From Chloroflexota bacterium (GTDB lineage Bacteria > Chloroflexota > Anaerolineae > JAADDB01), in assembly GCA_013154135.1 (NCBI GenBank), contig JAADDB010000044.1, positions 1 to 22,050 of the forward strand: a DNA stretch of 22,050 nucleotides, in the 5' to 3' direction. The position numbers and the translations under genes are program-made. The first letter of the stretch is position 1, and each line of letters opens with the position of its first letter. The notes beneath the pieces were generated by a model, which had not been told where the DNA came from, did no database searches, and was given only the letters and a program-made list of their open reading frames with translations. Positions 1 through 6,328 of the stretch are shown one piece after another.

Positions 1-91
1 GCCTGTGGCAGTGGAGCAAGGGACCCGGTTCGCCATCCGCGAAGGTGGTCACACGGTCGGCGCCGGCGTGGTCACGGAGATCATCGAGTAA
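1..91 (+). CDS. tuf: Elongation factor Tu, C-terminal end (5' truncated by window)
   Basis: Read in the frame starting at base 2, this gives 29 residues ending ..GVVTEIIE and a TAA stop at 89-91. They include the RFAIREGGHTVGAGVV stretch typical of the last beta strand of EF-Tu domain 3. EF-Tu is the GTPase that delivers aminoacyl-tRNA to the ribosomal A site. Only the C-terminus is in the window, so the GTP-binding motifs cannot be checked. Its place just before rpsJ is the usual str-operon to S10-operon junction (established gene order). Confidence 0.93.
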   Translation, partial: PVAVEQGTRFAIREGGHTVGAGVVTEIIE

Positions 92-107
92 GAGGATTCG
101 ATCGGCT

Positions 108-136
108 GTCGGGCCGGTGGACAGCATCGGCCCGAC
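108..136 (+). terminator. Hairpin after tuf, possible weak terminator or attenuator
   Basis: GTCGGGCCG (108-116) pairs perfectly with CGGCCCGAC (128-136) around an 11-nt loop, a 9-bp GC-rich stem 17 nt after the tuf stop. A shorter competing stem, GCTGTC (105-110) with GACAGC (120-125), shares bases with it. No T tract follows, so it is not a canonical intrinsic terminator. It may stabilise or process the tuf transcript 3' end. Confidence 0.35.
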
Positions 137-143
137 CCGGCAA

Positions 144-149
144 TATACT
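144..149 (+). promoter_or_regulatory. Candidate -10 box for the S10 operon
   Basis: TATACT lies in the tuf-rpsJ gap and matches the sigma-70 -10 consensus at 5 of 6 positions. No good -35 is present: the nearest candidate, TGGACA at 118-123, would give a 20-nt spacer. If used, transcription would begin near 156, exactly where the leader hairpin starts. This is weak evidence for a second transcription start within a str-S10 readthrough unit. Confidence 0.3.
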
Positions 150-155
150 GGAAGC

Positions 156-185
156 GCCGGAGCACGGGCGTGGAGGTGCTCCGGC
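156..185 (+). promoter_or_regulatory. Leader hairpin upstream of rpsJ
   Basis: GCCGGAGCA (156-164) pairs perfectly with TGCTCCGGC (177-185), a 9-bp stem with a 12-nt loop that ends 27 nt before the rpsJ ATG. In some bacteria the S10 leader is a target of L4-mediated feedback. This hairpin could be an analogous control or 5'-end stabilising structure, but I see no specific L4 signature. Confidence 0.35.
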
Positions 186-212
186 CTCATGGTGTGATTT
201 GGGGGTGTATCT

Positions 213-524
213 ATGGCGAGGCAGCAACGTATACGCATCAAACTGAAGGCGTACGATCATCGGGTGCTGGACCGTTCCGTGCGTGACATCGTGGACGTCG
301 CGGAAAAGACGGGGGCTCGTGTGGTGGGGCCTGTGCCCTTGCCCACCAAGATCGAGCGTTTCACCGTCATCCGGGGTCCCTTTATCGACAAGGATTCCCG
401 GGAACAGTTCGAGATCCGGACGCATAAGCGGCTCATTGAAGTGGTGGAACCCAGCCAGAAGACGATCGACAATCTCATGCGATTGAGTCTGCCTGCGGGT
501 GTAGATATCGAGATCAAACTGTAA
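213..524 (+). CDS. rpsJ: 30S ribosomal protein S10
   Basis: This 103-residue protein has the usual length for S10. The N-terminal RIRIKLKAYDHRVLD and the IRGPFIDKDSREQFEIRTHKR loop region are hallmark S10 sequence. S10 sits in the 30S head and, in other bacteria, also binds NusB in antitermination complexes. The ATG at 213 follows a G-rich GGGGGTG at 201-207, a weaker ribosome binding site than most genes here have. It is the first gene of the S10 block, 121 nt after tuf and 96 nt before rplC. No other function is likely. Confidence 0.98.
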   Translation: MARQQRIRIKLKAYDHRVLDRSVRDIVDVAEKTGARVVGPVPLPTKIERFTVIRGPFIDKDSREQFEIRTHKRLIEVVEPSQKTIDNLMRLSLPAGVDIEIKL

Positions 525-565
525 TTCCGGAAAGGGGCGCACAAGCCCCCTTCTTCATGTCGGAA
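525..565 (+). other. Small hairpin in the rpsJ-rplC gap
   Basis: GGGGC (534-538) pairs with GCCCC (545-549). TTCCG (525-529), just after the rpsJ stop, can pair with CGGAA (561-565) to enclose it. There is no clear T tract (only CTTCTTC follows). It may be an RNA processing or partial attenuation structure; the stems are short and chance is possible. Confidence 0.25.
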
Positions 566-620
566 ATAAGGGATGATGTGGCCTAAATGCCGGGCCAACA
601 GTCCCAGGGAGGGCTAAGCG

Positions 621-1277
621 ATGAAAGGCATTATTGGACGAAAACTAGGCATGACGCGCGTCTTTGACGAAACAGGCGTCATGATCCCCGTAACGGTCAT
701 TCAGGCCGGTCCGTGCTACGTGACTCAGGTCAAGCGCACGGAGACGGATGGCTACGAGGCCATCCAAATCGGCTTTGAGGAGACCAAGCCCAACAAGCTG
801 AACAAACCCCGGTTGGGCCATTTGAAGAAGCACGATCTTCCCCCTCTGCGCATCCTGCGGGAAATCCGCGTGGAAGACGCGGGCCAATACGAAGTCGGCC
901 AGGTGTTGACCGTGGAGATGTTCCAGCCCGGTGACTTGGTGGATGTGACGGGCACATCCAAGGGCCGCGGATTCCAGGGTGGCGTCAAGCGCTACGGTTT
1001 TGGTGGTGGCCCTCGCACCCACGGTCAATCCGACCGGTTGCGCGCTCCCGGGTCCATTGGTGCGGGCACATATCCCGGCCGGGTGTTGCCCGGTACCCGC
1101 ATGGCCGGGCGCATGGGCAACGAGCGGGTCACCGTCCGCAATTTGGAGATCATCGGCGTGGACCCGGAAAATCACCTGATTTGGGTGAAGGGCGCGGTGC
1201 CCGGGCACAAGAAGGGGTTGGTCATCATCCGGGAAGCGGTTCACCCGGGCAAGAAGGGACGTAAGAAGACGGCCTGA
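621..1277 (+). CDS. rplC: 50S ribosomal protein L3
   Basis: This 218-residue protein starts MKGIIGRKLGMTRVFDETG, the standard L3 N-terminus. The central GRGFQGGVKRYGFGGGPRTHG loop (about residues 115-135) reaches toward the peptidyl transferase centre. GTRMAGRMGNERVTV near residue 155 and the basic GKKGRKK tail also fit the family. L3 is an early-assembling 23S-binding protein. The ATG has AGGGAGGG about 8 nt upstream. It lies between rpsJ and rplD in the canonical order, and its length matches the bacterial norm of roughly 205-220. Confidence 0.98.
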   Translation: MKGIIGRKLGMTRVFDETGVMIPVTVIQAGPCYVTQVKRTETDGYEAIQIGFEETKPNKLNKPRLGHLKKHDLPPLRILREIRVEDAGQYEVGQVLTVEMFQPGDLVDVTGTSKGRGFQGGVKRYGFGGGPRTHGQSDRLRAPGSIGAGTYPGRVLPGTRMAGRMGNERVTVRNLEIIGVDPENHLIWVKGAVPGHKKGLVIIREAVHPGKKGRKKTA

Positions 1278-1329
1278 ATACCGAGGGATATCCTTGGTGG
1301 AGATATTGCACAGGGACGGAGAATAGGTC

Positions 1330-1950
1330 ATGCAAGTACCGGTTTACAATATCGAGGGCGAACAAGTTGGCGAAGTGGAGCTGAAGGAGAGCATCTTCGG
1401 CATCCAGCCGAACGTGCCGGTGATGCACCAGGCATTGGTTCGGCAGTTGGCCAACGCTCGCCAGGGGACGCACAGCACACGGACGCGCGGGGAAGTGCGG
1501 GGCGGTGGGCGCAAGCCCTGGCGCCAGAAGCACACGGGCCGCGCGCGGCAGGGGAGCATTCGCTCTCCCCAATGGGTAGGGGGTGGCACGGTCTTCGGGC
1601 CCAAGCCTCGCTCCTATGAGAAGGACATGCCCAAGAAGATGCGCCGTTTGGCCTTGCGGTCGGCCCTTTCGGTGAAGGCCGCGGAGGGGCAAATCAAGGT
1701 GTTGGACGATTTGACCCTGCCCGAGATCCGCACCAAGCGCATGCTCCAAGTGCTGGAGAACCTGGACATCGAGGGGAGTGTGTTGGTGCTCCTGCCCGAG
1801 GCCAACGACGTGGTGGAACTGTCTGCCCGCAACCTGCCCGAAGTGAAGACCCTGCGAGCGTCTTACCTGAACGTGCGTGACCTGTTGGGCTACGACACGA
1901 TTCTTCTTCCGTTGGCGTCGCTCCAGGTCATCGAGCAGATTTTGGGATAG
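1330..1950 (+). CDS. rplD: 50S ribosomal protein L4
   Basis: This 206-residue protein matches the L4/L1e family. The basic extended loop RGGGRKPWRQKHTGRARQGSIRSP-like region (about residues 57-85, read in parts) lines the peptide exit tunnel. The SxxxPQWVGGGTVFGPKPRSY stretch follows it. L4 binds 23S domain I, and in enterobacteria it also represses its own operon. The ATG at 1330 follows GGGACGGAGAA. It is 52 nt after rplC and 12 nt before rplW, consistent with one transcript. Only the globular C-terminal half diverges, as is normal for the family. Confidence 0.97.
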   Translation: MQVPVYNIEGEQVGEVELKESIFGIQPNVPVMHQALVRQLANARQGTHSTRTRGEVRGGGRKPWRQKHTGRARQGSIRSPQWVGGGTVFGPKPRSYEKDMPKKMRRLALRSALSVKAAEGQIKVLDDLTLPEIRTKRMLQVLENLDIEGSVLVLLPEANDVVELSARNLPEVKTLRASYLNVRDLLGYDTILLPLASLQVIEQILG

Positions 1951-1962
1951 GAGGTAGGGGTC

Positions 1963-2253
1963 ATGCACGTTTATCAGATCATCAAGCGACCGTTGATAAC
2001 GGAAAAGGCCACCCGTCTGGCCGACGAGGAGAACGTGTACGTGTTCGAGGTGGACCGCCGCGCGAATCGAATTCAGGTCAAACAAGCGGTGGAAGCCATC
2101 TACGGCGTGCACGTGGAAGATGTGCGGATGGTCAACATGAAGCCCAAGCGGGGGCGTTGGGGCCGACGCATCGTGGTCCGCAAGCCGGCTTGGAAGAAGG
2201 CGTATGTGCGCCTGCGAGAAGGTGAGTCCATCGAGCTATTCGAAGGTGTATAG
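1963..2253 (+). CDS. rplW: 50S ribosomal protein L23
   Basis: This 96-residue L23 begins MHVYQIIKRPLITEKATRLAD, the conserved PxxTEK N-terminus. It contains the NRIQVKQAVEAIYGVHVEDVRM core and the basic loop NMKPKRGRWGRR that touches the exit tunnel. L23 sits at the tunnel exit and docks trigger factor and SRP. A TAGGAGGTAGGGG ribosome binding site overlaps the rplD stop region, and the gap to rplD is only 12 nt, so translation is likely coupled. The length is normal. Confidence 0.97.
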   Translation: MHVYQIIKRPLITEKATRLADEENVYVFEVDRRANRIQVKQAVEAIYGVHVEDVRMVNMKPKRGRWGRRIVVRKPAWKKAYVRLREGESIELFEGV

Positions 2254-2264
2254 GAGCGGCAATT

Positions 2265-3092
2265 ATGGGCATTAAAGTCTACAAGCCGACGTCTCCTGGT
2301 CGGCGGGGGATGAGTGTTCTCACATTTGAAGAGATAACCAAGGAGGAACCGGAACGTTCCCTGGTGGCGCCGCGCAAGCAGAAGGCCGGACGCAACAACC
2401 AAGGTCGCATCACCGTGCGCCATCGGGGAGGCGGTCACAAGCGGCGCTATCGCATCATCGACTTCAAGCGGGATAAGTGGGGCGTTCCGGGGAAGGTGCA
2501 GGCCATTGAGTACGACCCGAACCGTTCGGCCCGTATTGCGCTCATCGCGTACGCGGACGGGGAGAAGCGGTACATCATCGCGCCCATTGGACTGTCCGTG
2601 GGCGACACGGTGATGGCCGGTCCGGGCGCGGAGATCCGGCCGGGGAACGCGTTGCCCCTGGGCGACATTCCCCTGGGCACGACGATTCACAACATCGAGT
2701 TGACCCCGGGCAAAGGTGGGCAGCTCGTGCGTGCTGCGGGCACATCGGCTCAGCTCATGGCCAAGGAAGGGAACTACGCGATCATCCGCCTGCCCAGCGG
2801 GGAGATGCGCAAGGTCCACATCACCTGCATGGCCACCATCGGCCAGGTGGGGAACCCGGACCACATCAACGTGAACCTGGGCAAGGCCGGGCGACGGCGC
2901 TGGCTTGGGTGGCGGCCCACGGTGCGGGGTTCTGCGATGGATCCGGAATCTCACCCGCACGGTGGTGGCGAGGGCCGGGCACCGATTGGTCTCCCCGGGC
3001 CCAAGACGCCGTGGGGCAAGCCCGCGTTGGGGTACAAGACCCGCCGCAAGTTCAAGCCGTCTGATCGCTTCATCGTGCGACGGCGGAAGTAA
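2265..3092 (+). CDS. rplB: 50S ribosomal protein L2
   Basis: This 275-residue protein is full-length L2. It carries GRNNQGRITVRHRGGGHKRRYR near residues 43-63, the OB and SH3-like body, and the C-terminal loop RGSAMDPESHPHGGGEGRAP, whose histidine is the conserved residue near the peptidyl transferase centre. L2 is needed for subunit association and peptide bond formation. It starts 11 nt after rplW with an AGGAGCGG ribosome binding site. No insertion or truncation is seen. Confidence 0.98.
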   Translation: MGIKVYKPTSPGRRGMSVLTFEEITKEEPERSLVAPRKQKAGRNNQGRITVRHRGGGHKRRYRIIDFKRDKWGVPGKVQAIEYDPNRSARIALIAYADGEKRYIIAPIGLSVGDTVMAGPGAEIRPGNALPLGDIPLGTTIHNIELTPGKGGQLVRAAGTSAQLMAKEGNYAIIRLPSGEMRKVHITCMATIGQVGNPDHINVNLGKAGRRRWLGWRPTVRGSAMDPESHPHGGGEGRAPIGLPGPKTPWGKPALGYKTRRKFKPSDRFIVRRRK

Positions 3093-3142
3093 GGGAATTG
3101 AGCGCGTTATCTGGCTTACGAAACCAAGGGGAGTAGGAGAAC

Positions 3143-3424
3143 ATGAGTCGTTCGCTGAAAAAGGGACCGTATGTTCATCCCAAGCTGTTGAAGAAAATCG
3201 AGGAGATGAACCGCCGAGGGGAACGCCGGGTCATCAAGACCTGGTCCCGGGCTTCGGTGATCTTCCCCCAGATGGTGGGGCACACCATCGCGGTGCACGA
3301 TGGGCGTCGGCATGTGCCCATCTACATCACCGAGCAGATGGTGGGGCACCGTCTGGGTGAGTTTGTGCCCACGCGCACCTTCCGGGGGCACATTGTCAAA
3401 GAGAAGAAGACCGGGCGGCGGTAG
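3143..3424 (+). CDS. rpsS: 30S ribosomal protein S19
   Basis: This 93-residue protein starts MSRSLKKGPYVHPKLLKKI, the diagnostic S19 N-terminus. The conserved IKTWSRASVIFPQMVGHTIAVHDGR core follows, then GHRLGEFVPTRTFRGH, and it ends in a basic KKTGRR. S19 is a 30S head protein that contacts S13 and the B1a bridge. AGGGGAGTAGGAG lies just before the ATG. It is 50 nt after rplB and 24 nt before rplV. Confidence 0.98.
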   Translation: MSRSLKKGPYVHPKLLKKIEEMNRRGERRVIKTWSRASVIFPQMVGHTIAVHDGRRHVPIYITEQMVGHRLGEFVPTRTFRGHIVKEKKTGRR

Positions 3425-3448
3425 CTCACACGGATTTAGGGGGAAAGA

Positions 3449-3814
3449 ATGGCCGAGATGTACGAACTGGAGAGGTTACGAGTGCGCGCGGTGGCCAAGT
3501 ACATACCCATTTCCGCGCAGAAAGTGCGTTTGGTCGTGGACCAAATTCGGGGCATGCGGGCCCAGGACGCGTTAGAGGTGTTGCGCTTCATGCCCCAGCG
3601 TGCGGCCAAACCGGTGGCCAAGGTGTTGGCCAGCGCGATCGCCAACGCGGAAAATAACGAGGGGTTGGACCCGGAGTTGTTGTACATCCACCGCATTTTC
3701 GTGGACGAAGGGCCGCGACGTCGGTGGCGTCGGTTTGGAGCACGGGGGCGATTCAAGCCCATCATCCGTCGTTCCTCCCATATTACCGTGGAGTTGGAGG
3801 AGCGTCCGGAATAA
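3449..3814 (+). CDS. rplV: 50S ribosomal protein L22
   Basis: This 121-residue L22 contains KYIPISAQKVRLVVDQIRGM near residues 17-36. It then has the ASAIANAENN helix and the beta hairpin RRRWRRFGARGRFKPIIRRSSHITVEL, whose tip lines the exit tunnel (macrolide-resistance mutations map there in other species). It carries a short extra N-terminus, MAEMYELERLRVR, beyond the typical L22 start. The ATG at 3449 has AGGGGGAAAG upstream, so the extension is probably translated. Confidence 0.97.
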   Translation: MAEMYELERLRVRAVAKYIPISAQKVRLVVDQIRGMRAQDALEVLRFMPQRAAKPVAKVLASAIANAENNEGLDPELLYIHRIFVDEGPRRRWRRFGARGRFKPIIRRSSHITVELEERPE

Positions 3815-3869
3815 GTTCGGTCATCCGTCAACCTTCATTCCTGAATTGAGATGATAGAAGGAGGGAGTT

Positions 3870-4550
3870 TTGGGCCGCAAAGTACATCCGATTGGCTTTC
3901 GCCTGGGGATCACAAAGGATTGGCAGTCTCGGTGGTATGCGGAGGGCAAGCGGTACGCCGAACTGCTGGAAGAGGACCGGCTCATTCGTGAGCACATTCG
4001 TCGCAAGCTCAAGGGCGCGGGCATTTCCCGCATCGAGATCGAGCGCTTTCCCAAGCAGGTCCACGTGACCATTCACACCTCGAAGCCCGGTATTGTTATC
4101 GGGCGCAAGGGGCAGAATGTGAACGAGTTGCGCCAGGAGCTGGGAGACCTGACGGGGAAGCGGGTGAAGATCGATGTGGCCGAGATCAAGCGGCCAGAGT
4201 TGGATGCCCGTTTGGTGGCGGAGAGCATCGCGGAGCAGTTGGAGCGGCGCGTGTCCTTCCGTCGGGCCATCAAACAGGCCGTGGCTCGGGCCATGCGCAT
4301 GGGCGCCAAGGGCGCGATGGTGCAGGTCAAAGGGCGTCTGGCCGGCGCGGAAATGGCCCGCAAGGAGACGGTGCGCGAGGGACGCATCCCCCGCCATACC
4401 ATCCGAGCCGACATCGATTACGCGTTGGCGGAAGCGTTGACCCAGTACGGACGCATTGGCGTGAAAGTGTGGATTTACAAGGGCGACATCCTGCCGGAGA
4501 AGAAGCAGGTGGAAGAGGCGGCAGAGCCGGCCGCGGAAGCGGTCAGCTGA
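3870..4550 (+). CDS. rpsC: 30S ribosomal protein S3
   Basis: This 226-residue S3 begins MGRKVHPIGFRLGI. The start is TTG at 3870, since the family start GRKVHP follows at once and GGAGGGAG lies 4-9 nt upstream. The KH domain with its GxxG loop (IGRKG, residues 77-81) is intact. The C-terminal S3 domain includes RAMRMGAKGAMVQVKGRLAGAE and TIRADIDYA. S3 lines the mRNA entry channel. The tail is acidic and alanine-rich (EEAAEPAAEAVS), as often seen. The next gene, rplP, is 392 nt away instead of the usual few nucleotides. Confidence 0.97.
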   Translation: MGRKVHPIGFRLGITKDWQSRWYAEGKRYAELLEEDRLIREHIRRKLKGAGISRIEIERFPKQVHVTIHTSKPGIVIGRKGQNVNELRQELGDLTGKRVKIDVAEIKRPELDARLVAESIAEQLERRVSFRRAIKQAVARAMRMGAKGAMVQVKGRLAGAEMARKETVREGRIPRHTIRADIDYALAEALTQYGRIGVKVWIYKGDILPEKKQVEEAAEPAAEAVS

Positions 4551-4590
4551 CATTGGTCCGCATGGCCTGTCTGATGTCTTTGGGCTGGGG

Positions 4591-4767
4591 CTGATTGGCT
4601 GACATATCCAAAGTTCTTGTACTTTGACATATTTCCTGGAGGGCGGTTTTTGGTGGTTGGGTGGGCGGGCGAAGCCCGCCCACCCAACCACCAAAAACCC
4701 TTTTCCGGCCCGGGGCGAGGACATCGGAATCCCGCCGGGGGACTGCCGAATTTTGTCGGTCAATCAG
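4591..4767 (+). repeat. Repeat element copy A: inverted-repeat-ended hairpin element inside the S10 operon
   Basis: A 177-bp unit is bounded by CTGATTGGCTGACA (4591-4604) and TGTCGGTCAATCAG (4754-4767), which are inverted repeats at 12 of 14 positions. It contains a perfect 26-bp hairpin, then GGGGCGAGGAC (4712-4722) and a right end GCCGAATTTTGTCGG. The same components in the same order recur at 18215-18353, so this is a dispersed family. It holds no credible ORF and resembles a non-autonomous, MITE-like element. I see no clear target-site duplication. It splits rpsC from rplP. Confidence 0.7.
4645..4699 (+). terminator. Perfect 26-bp hairpin between rpsC and rplP, terminator-like
   Basis: Bases 4645-4670 are exactly complementary to 4674-4699 around a GAA loop. 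C and four Ts (4701-4704) follow on the + strand. Such a stem plus a short U run could pause or terminate RNA polymerase, yet ten further S10/spc genes without an obvious promoter lie just downstream. It is either inefficient, antiterminated, or acts as an RNA processing or stability structure. The hairpin is certain; its role is inferred. Confidence 0.55.
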
Positions 4768-4861
4768 GTGCTGGGGATGACCCTGTTGGGGAGGATTTAC
4801 CCGGTATTCACTTAGCGAGTAAGTTGATCGATACATCGAGCATCTGAGGAATTGTTTTGGG
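4768..4861. other. Gene-free spacer between repeat copies A and B
   Basis: These 94 bases hold no plausible ORF. A small palindrome, TCGAT-AC-ATCGA, lies at 4828-4839. TTCACT (4807-4812) with TACATC (4832-4837) at 19-nt spacing is too weak to call as a promoter for rplP. The stretch is less GC-rich than its surroundings and may be an eroded part of a repeat copy. Confidence 0.4.
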
Positions 4862-4913
4862 GCATGGCGAAAACGTCGGGGCCTCGCGGAGGGGCTGCCG
4901 AGTTTTGTCAGTC
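4862..4913 (+). repeat. Repeat element copy B: partial right end
   Basis: This stretch reads GGCGA-AAACGTCGGG, CCTCGCGG and CTGCCGAGTTTTGTCAGTC. It matches the right end of the copy at 18215-18353 (GGCGAGGACGCCGGG, CCTCGCGG, CCCGAGTTTTGTCAGCC). No left end or hairpin is recognisable, so it looks like a truncated or internally deleted copy. It ends 30 nt before the rplP start and therefore contributes the 5' flank of the rplP ribosome binding site. Confidence 0.6.
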
Positions 4914-4942
4914 TACGAGGTTTTTGTGGAGGAAGGCCAACT

Positions 4943-5368
4943 ATGTTGATGCCAAAGCGAGTGAAATATCGCAAGCAACAGCGTGGGCGCATGAAGGGGA
5001 TGGCCACGCGGGGCAACTACGTCGCGTTTGGGGATTACGGACTCCAGGCGTTGGAGCCCTGCTGGCTCACCGCCCGTCAGATCGAGGCGGCCCGACGGAC
5101 CATCGTGCGCCACATGCGCCGTGGTGGTAAGTACTGGATTCGAGTGTTCCCGGACAAACCGGTGACCAAGAAACCCGCGGAGACCCGTATGGGGAGCGGG
5201 AAGGGGAACGTGGACCACTGGGTTGCGGTGGTCAAACCGGGCCGGGTGCTCTTCGAGGTGGGCGGTGTACGCAAGGACATCGCGCTGGAAGCTTTGCGCC
5301 TGGCTTCGTACAAACTGCCCATTCACACGCAGATCATCAAGCGGGAAGGTTTGGTGGAGGAGGAGTGA
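4943..5368 (+). CDS. rplP: 50S ribosomal protein L16
   Basis: This 141-residue protein starts MLMPKRVKYRKQQRGRMKG, the classical L16 N-terminus. A second in-frame ATG at 4949 is possible, but the MLMPKR form is the family norm and GGAGGAAGG at 4928-4936 suits 4943. Conserved RHMRRGGKYWIRVFPDKPVTKKPAETRMGSGKG is present (read in segments). L16 binds near the A-site tRNA elbow and helps late 50S assembly. Its stop overlaps the rpmC start as TGATG. The long repeat-bearing gap upstream is unusual. Confidence 0.97.
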   Translation: MLMPKRVKYRKQQRGRMKGMATRGNYVAFGDYGLQALEPCWLTARQIEAARRTIVRHMRRGGKYWIRVFPDKPVTKKPAETRMGSGKGNVDHWVAVVKPGRVLFEVGGVRKDIALEALRLASYKLPIHTQIIKREGLVEEE

Positions 5369-5568
5369 TGAAGGCGAGCGAGATCCGGGCGTTGACAACC
5401 GAAGAGATCCGCGCCCGTTTGGACCAGGCATATCAGGAGTACTATGAATTGCGTGTGAGCTTCCGCATCGGGCAGCTGAAGAACACCGCCCGTCTGCGGG
5501 AGGCACGGAAGGACATTGCCCGCTTGCGCACGGTCTTGCGCGAGCGAGAGTTGGCAGGGGAGGCGTAA
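5368..5568 (+). CDS. rpmC: 50S ribosomal protein L29
   Basis: This 66-residue protein starts MKASEIRALTTEEIRARLDQ and contains FRIGQLKNTARLREARKDIARLRTVL, the two-helix L29 signature. I chose ATG 5368, which shares its A with the rplP TGA, because GGAGGAGG lies 5-12 nt upstream; the GTG one codon earlier is less likely. L29 sits at the tunnel exit beside L23. The overlap with rplP and the 3-nt gap to rpsQ indicate translational coupling. Confidence 0.96.
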   Translation: MKASEIRALTTEEIRARLDQAYQEYYELRVSFRIGQLKNTARLREARKDIARLRTVLRERELAGEA

Positions 5569-5571
5569 ATC

Positions 5572-5838
5572 ATGCCGAAGAAGGAACTGATCGGTCGTGT
5601 GGTCAGTGACAAGATGGACAAAACAGTCGTCGTCCTGGTCGAACGGCGGGAGCGGCATCCACTGTACAAGAAGGTGGTGCGCATTCGCAAGAAGTACAAG
5701 GCGCACGATGAGAACAACGAATGTCGGGAAGGGGATGTGGTGCGCATCCGGGAATCCCGTCCTCTCAGCCGGGAAAAGCGCTGGAAGGTGGTGGAGATCC
5801 TGGAGCGCGCGCAGGAGCGTATTGAAACGACCGCATGA
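5572..5838 (+). CDS. rpsQ: 30S ribosomal protein S17
   Basis: This 88-residue S17 has the typical VVSDKMDKTVVVLVERRERHPLYKKVVR OB-fold opening, then YKAHDENNECREGDVVRIRESRPLSREKRWKVVEIL. S17 binds 16S rRNA helices 7 and 11 early in 30S assembly. The ATG lies 3 nt after the rpmC stop, with GGGGAGG at 5559-5565 upstream. It is the last gene of the S10-type block and is followed by a 109-nt gap before rplN. Confidence 0.97.
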   Translation: MPKKELIGRVVSDKMDKTVVVLVERRERHPLYKKVVRIRKKYKAHDENNECREGDVVRIRESRPLSREKRWKVVEILERAQERIETTA

Positions 5839-5947
5839 GTGGTTTGACCCCGGTGCCCCTGCAGGAGTGGGACGGGTGGGCCGTCTCAGCCCTGTGGGAG
5901 CGCTGTGATGGGTTGGGGGTTCATCGTCGGTTGGAGGTAAGGGAATC

Positions 5948-6316
5948 ATGATTCAGCAAGAGAGTCGCTTGGTAGTGGCCGATAACACGGGGGCCAAGGA
6001 GATCTTGGTCATCCGGGTGTTGGGTGGTTCATACCGTCGGTATGGTCGCGTCGGGGATGTGATCATCGCGACGGTGAAGGACGCGGCGCCCAACAGCAAT
6101 GTGCGCAAAGGGGAAGTGGTCAAGGCGGTGGTGGTGCGTACGGCGAAGGAATACGGCCGGCCCGATGGCACGTACATCAAGTTTGATGACAACGCGGCCG
6201 TGTTGATCGACGACCACAAGCAACCGCGAGGCACACGCATTTTCGGGCCTGTGGCCCGTGAGCTGCGCGAGAAGGGGTTCATGAGCATCGTCTCCCTCGC
6301 GCCGGAAGTGCTCTAG
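5948..6316 (+). CDS. rplN: 50S ribosomal protein L14
   Basis: This 122-residue protein, exactly the usual L14 length, starts MIQQESRLVVADNTGAKEILVIRVLGGS. It carries the KGEVVKAVVVRTAKEYGRPDGTYIKFDDNAAVLI core and ends RELREKGFMSIVSLAPEVL. L14 forms part of the intersubunit surface and is the docking site for RsfS in other bacteria. GGAGGTAAGGG precedes the ATG. It opens the spc-type block; I found no convincing promoter in the 109-nt gap before it. Confidence 0.98.
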   Translation: MIQQESRLVVADNTGAKEILVIRVLGGSYRRYGRVGDVIIATVKDAAPNSNVRKGEVVKAVVVRTAKEYGRPDGTYIKFDDNAAVLIDDHKQPRGTRIFGPVARELREKGFMSIVSLAPEVL

Positions 6317-6328
6317 GAGGTGACCATC

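Noticed and set aside
4624..4652. TTGACA as a -35 box for an internal promoter
   Set aside because: The position 17 nt downstream is TTTTTG inside the hairpin arm, a poor -10 box; the sequence is part of the repeat.
3828..4763. - strand frame covering rpsC and the repeat element
   Set aside because: It is antisense to rpsC and runs through the hairpin; no recognisable protein and no ribosome binding site.
4617..4847. Small + strand frames across repeat copy A
   Set aside because: They translate the hairpin palindrome itself, lack a ribosome binding site and have no family features.
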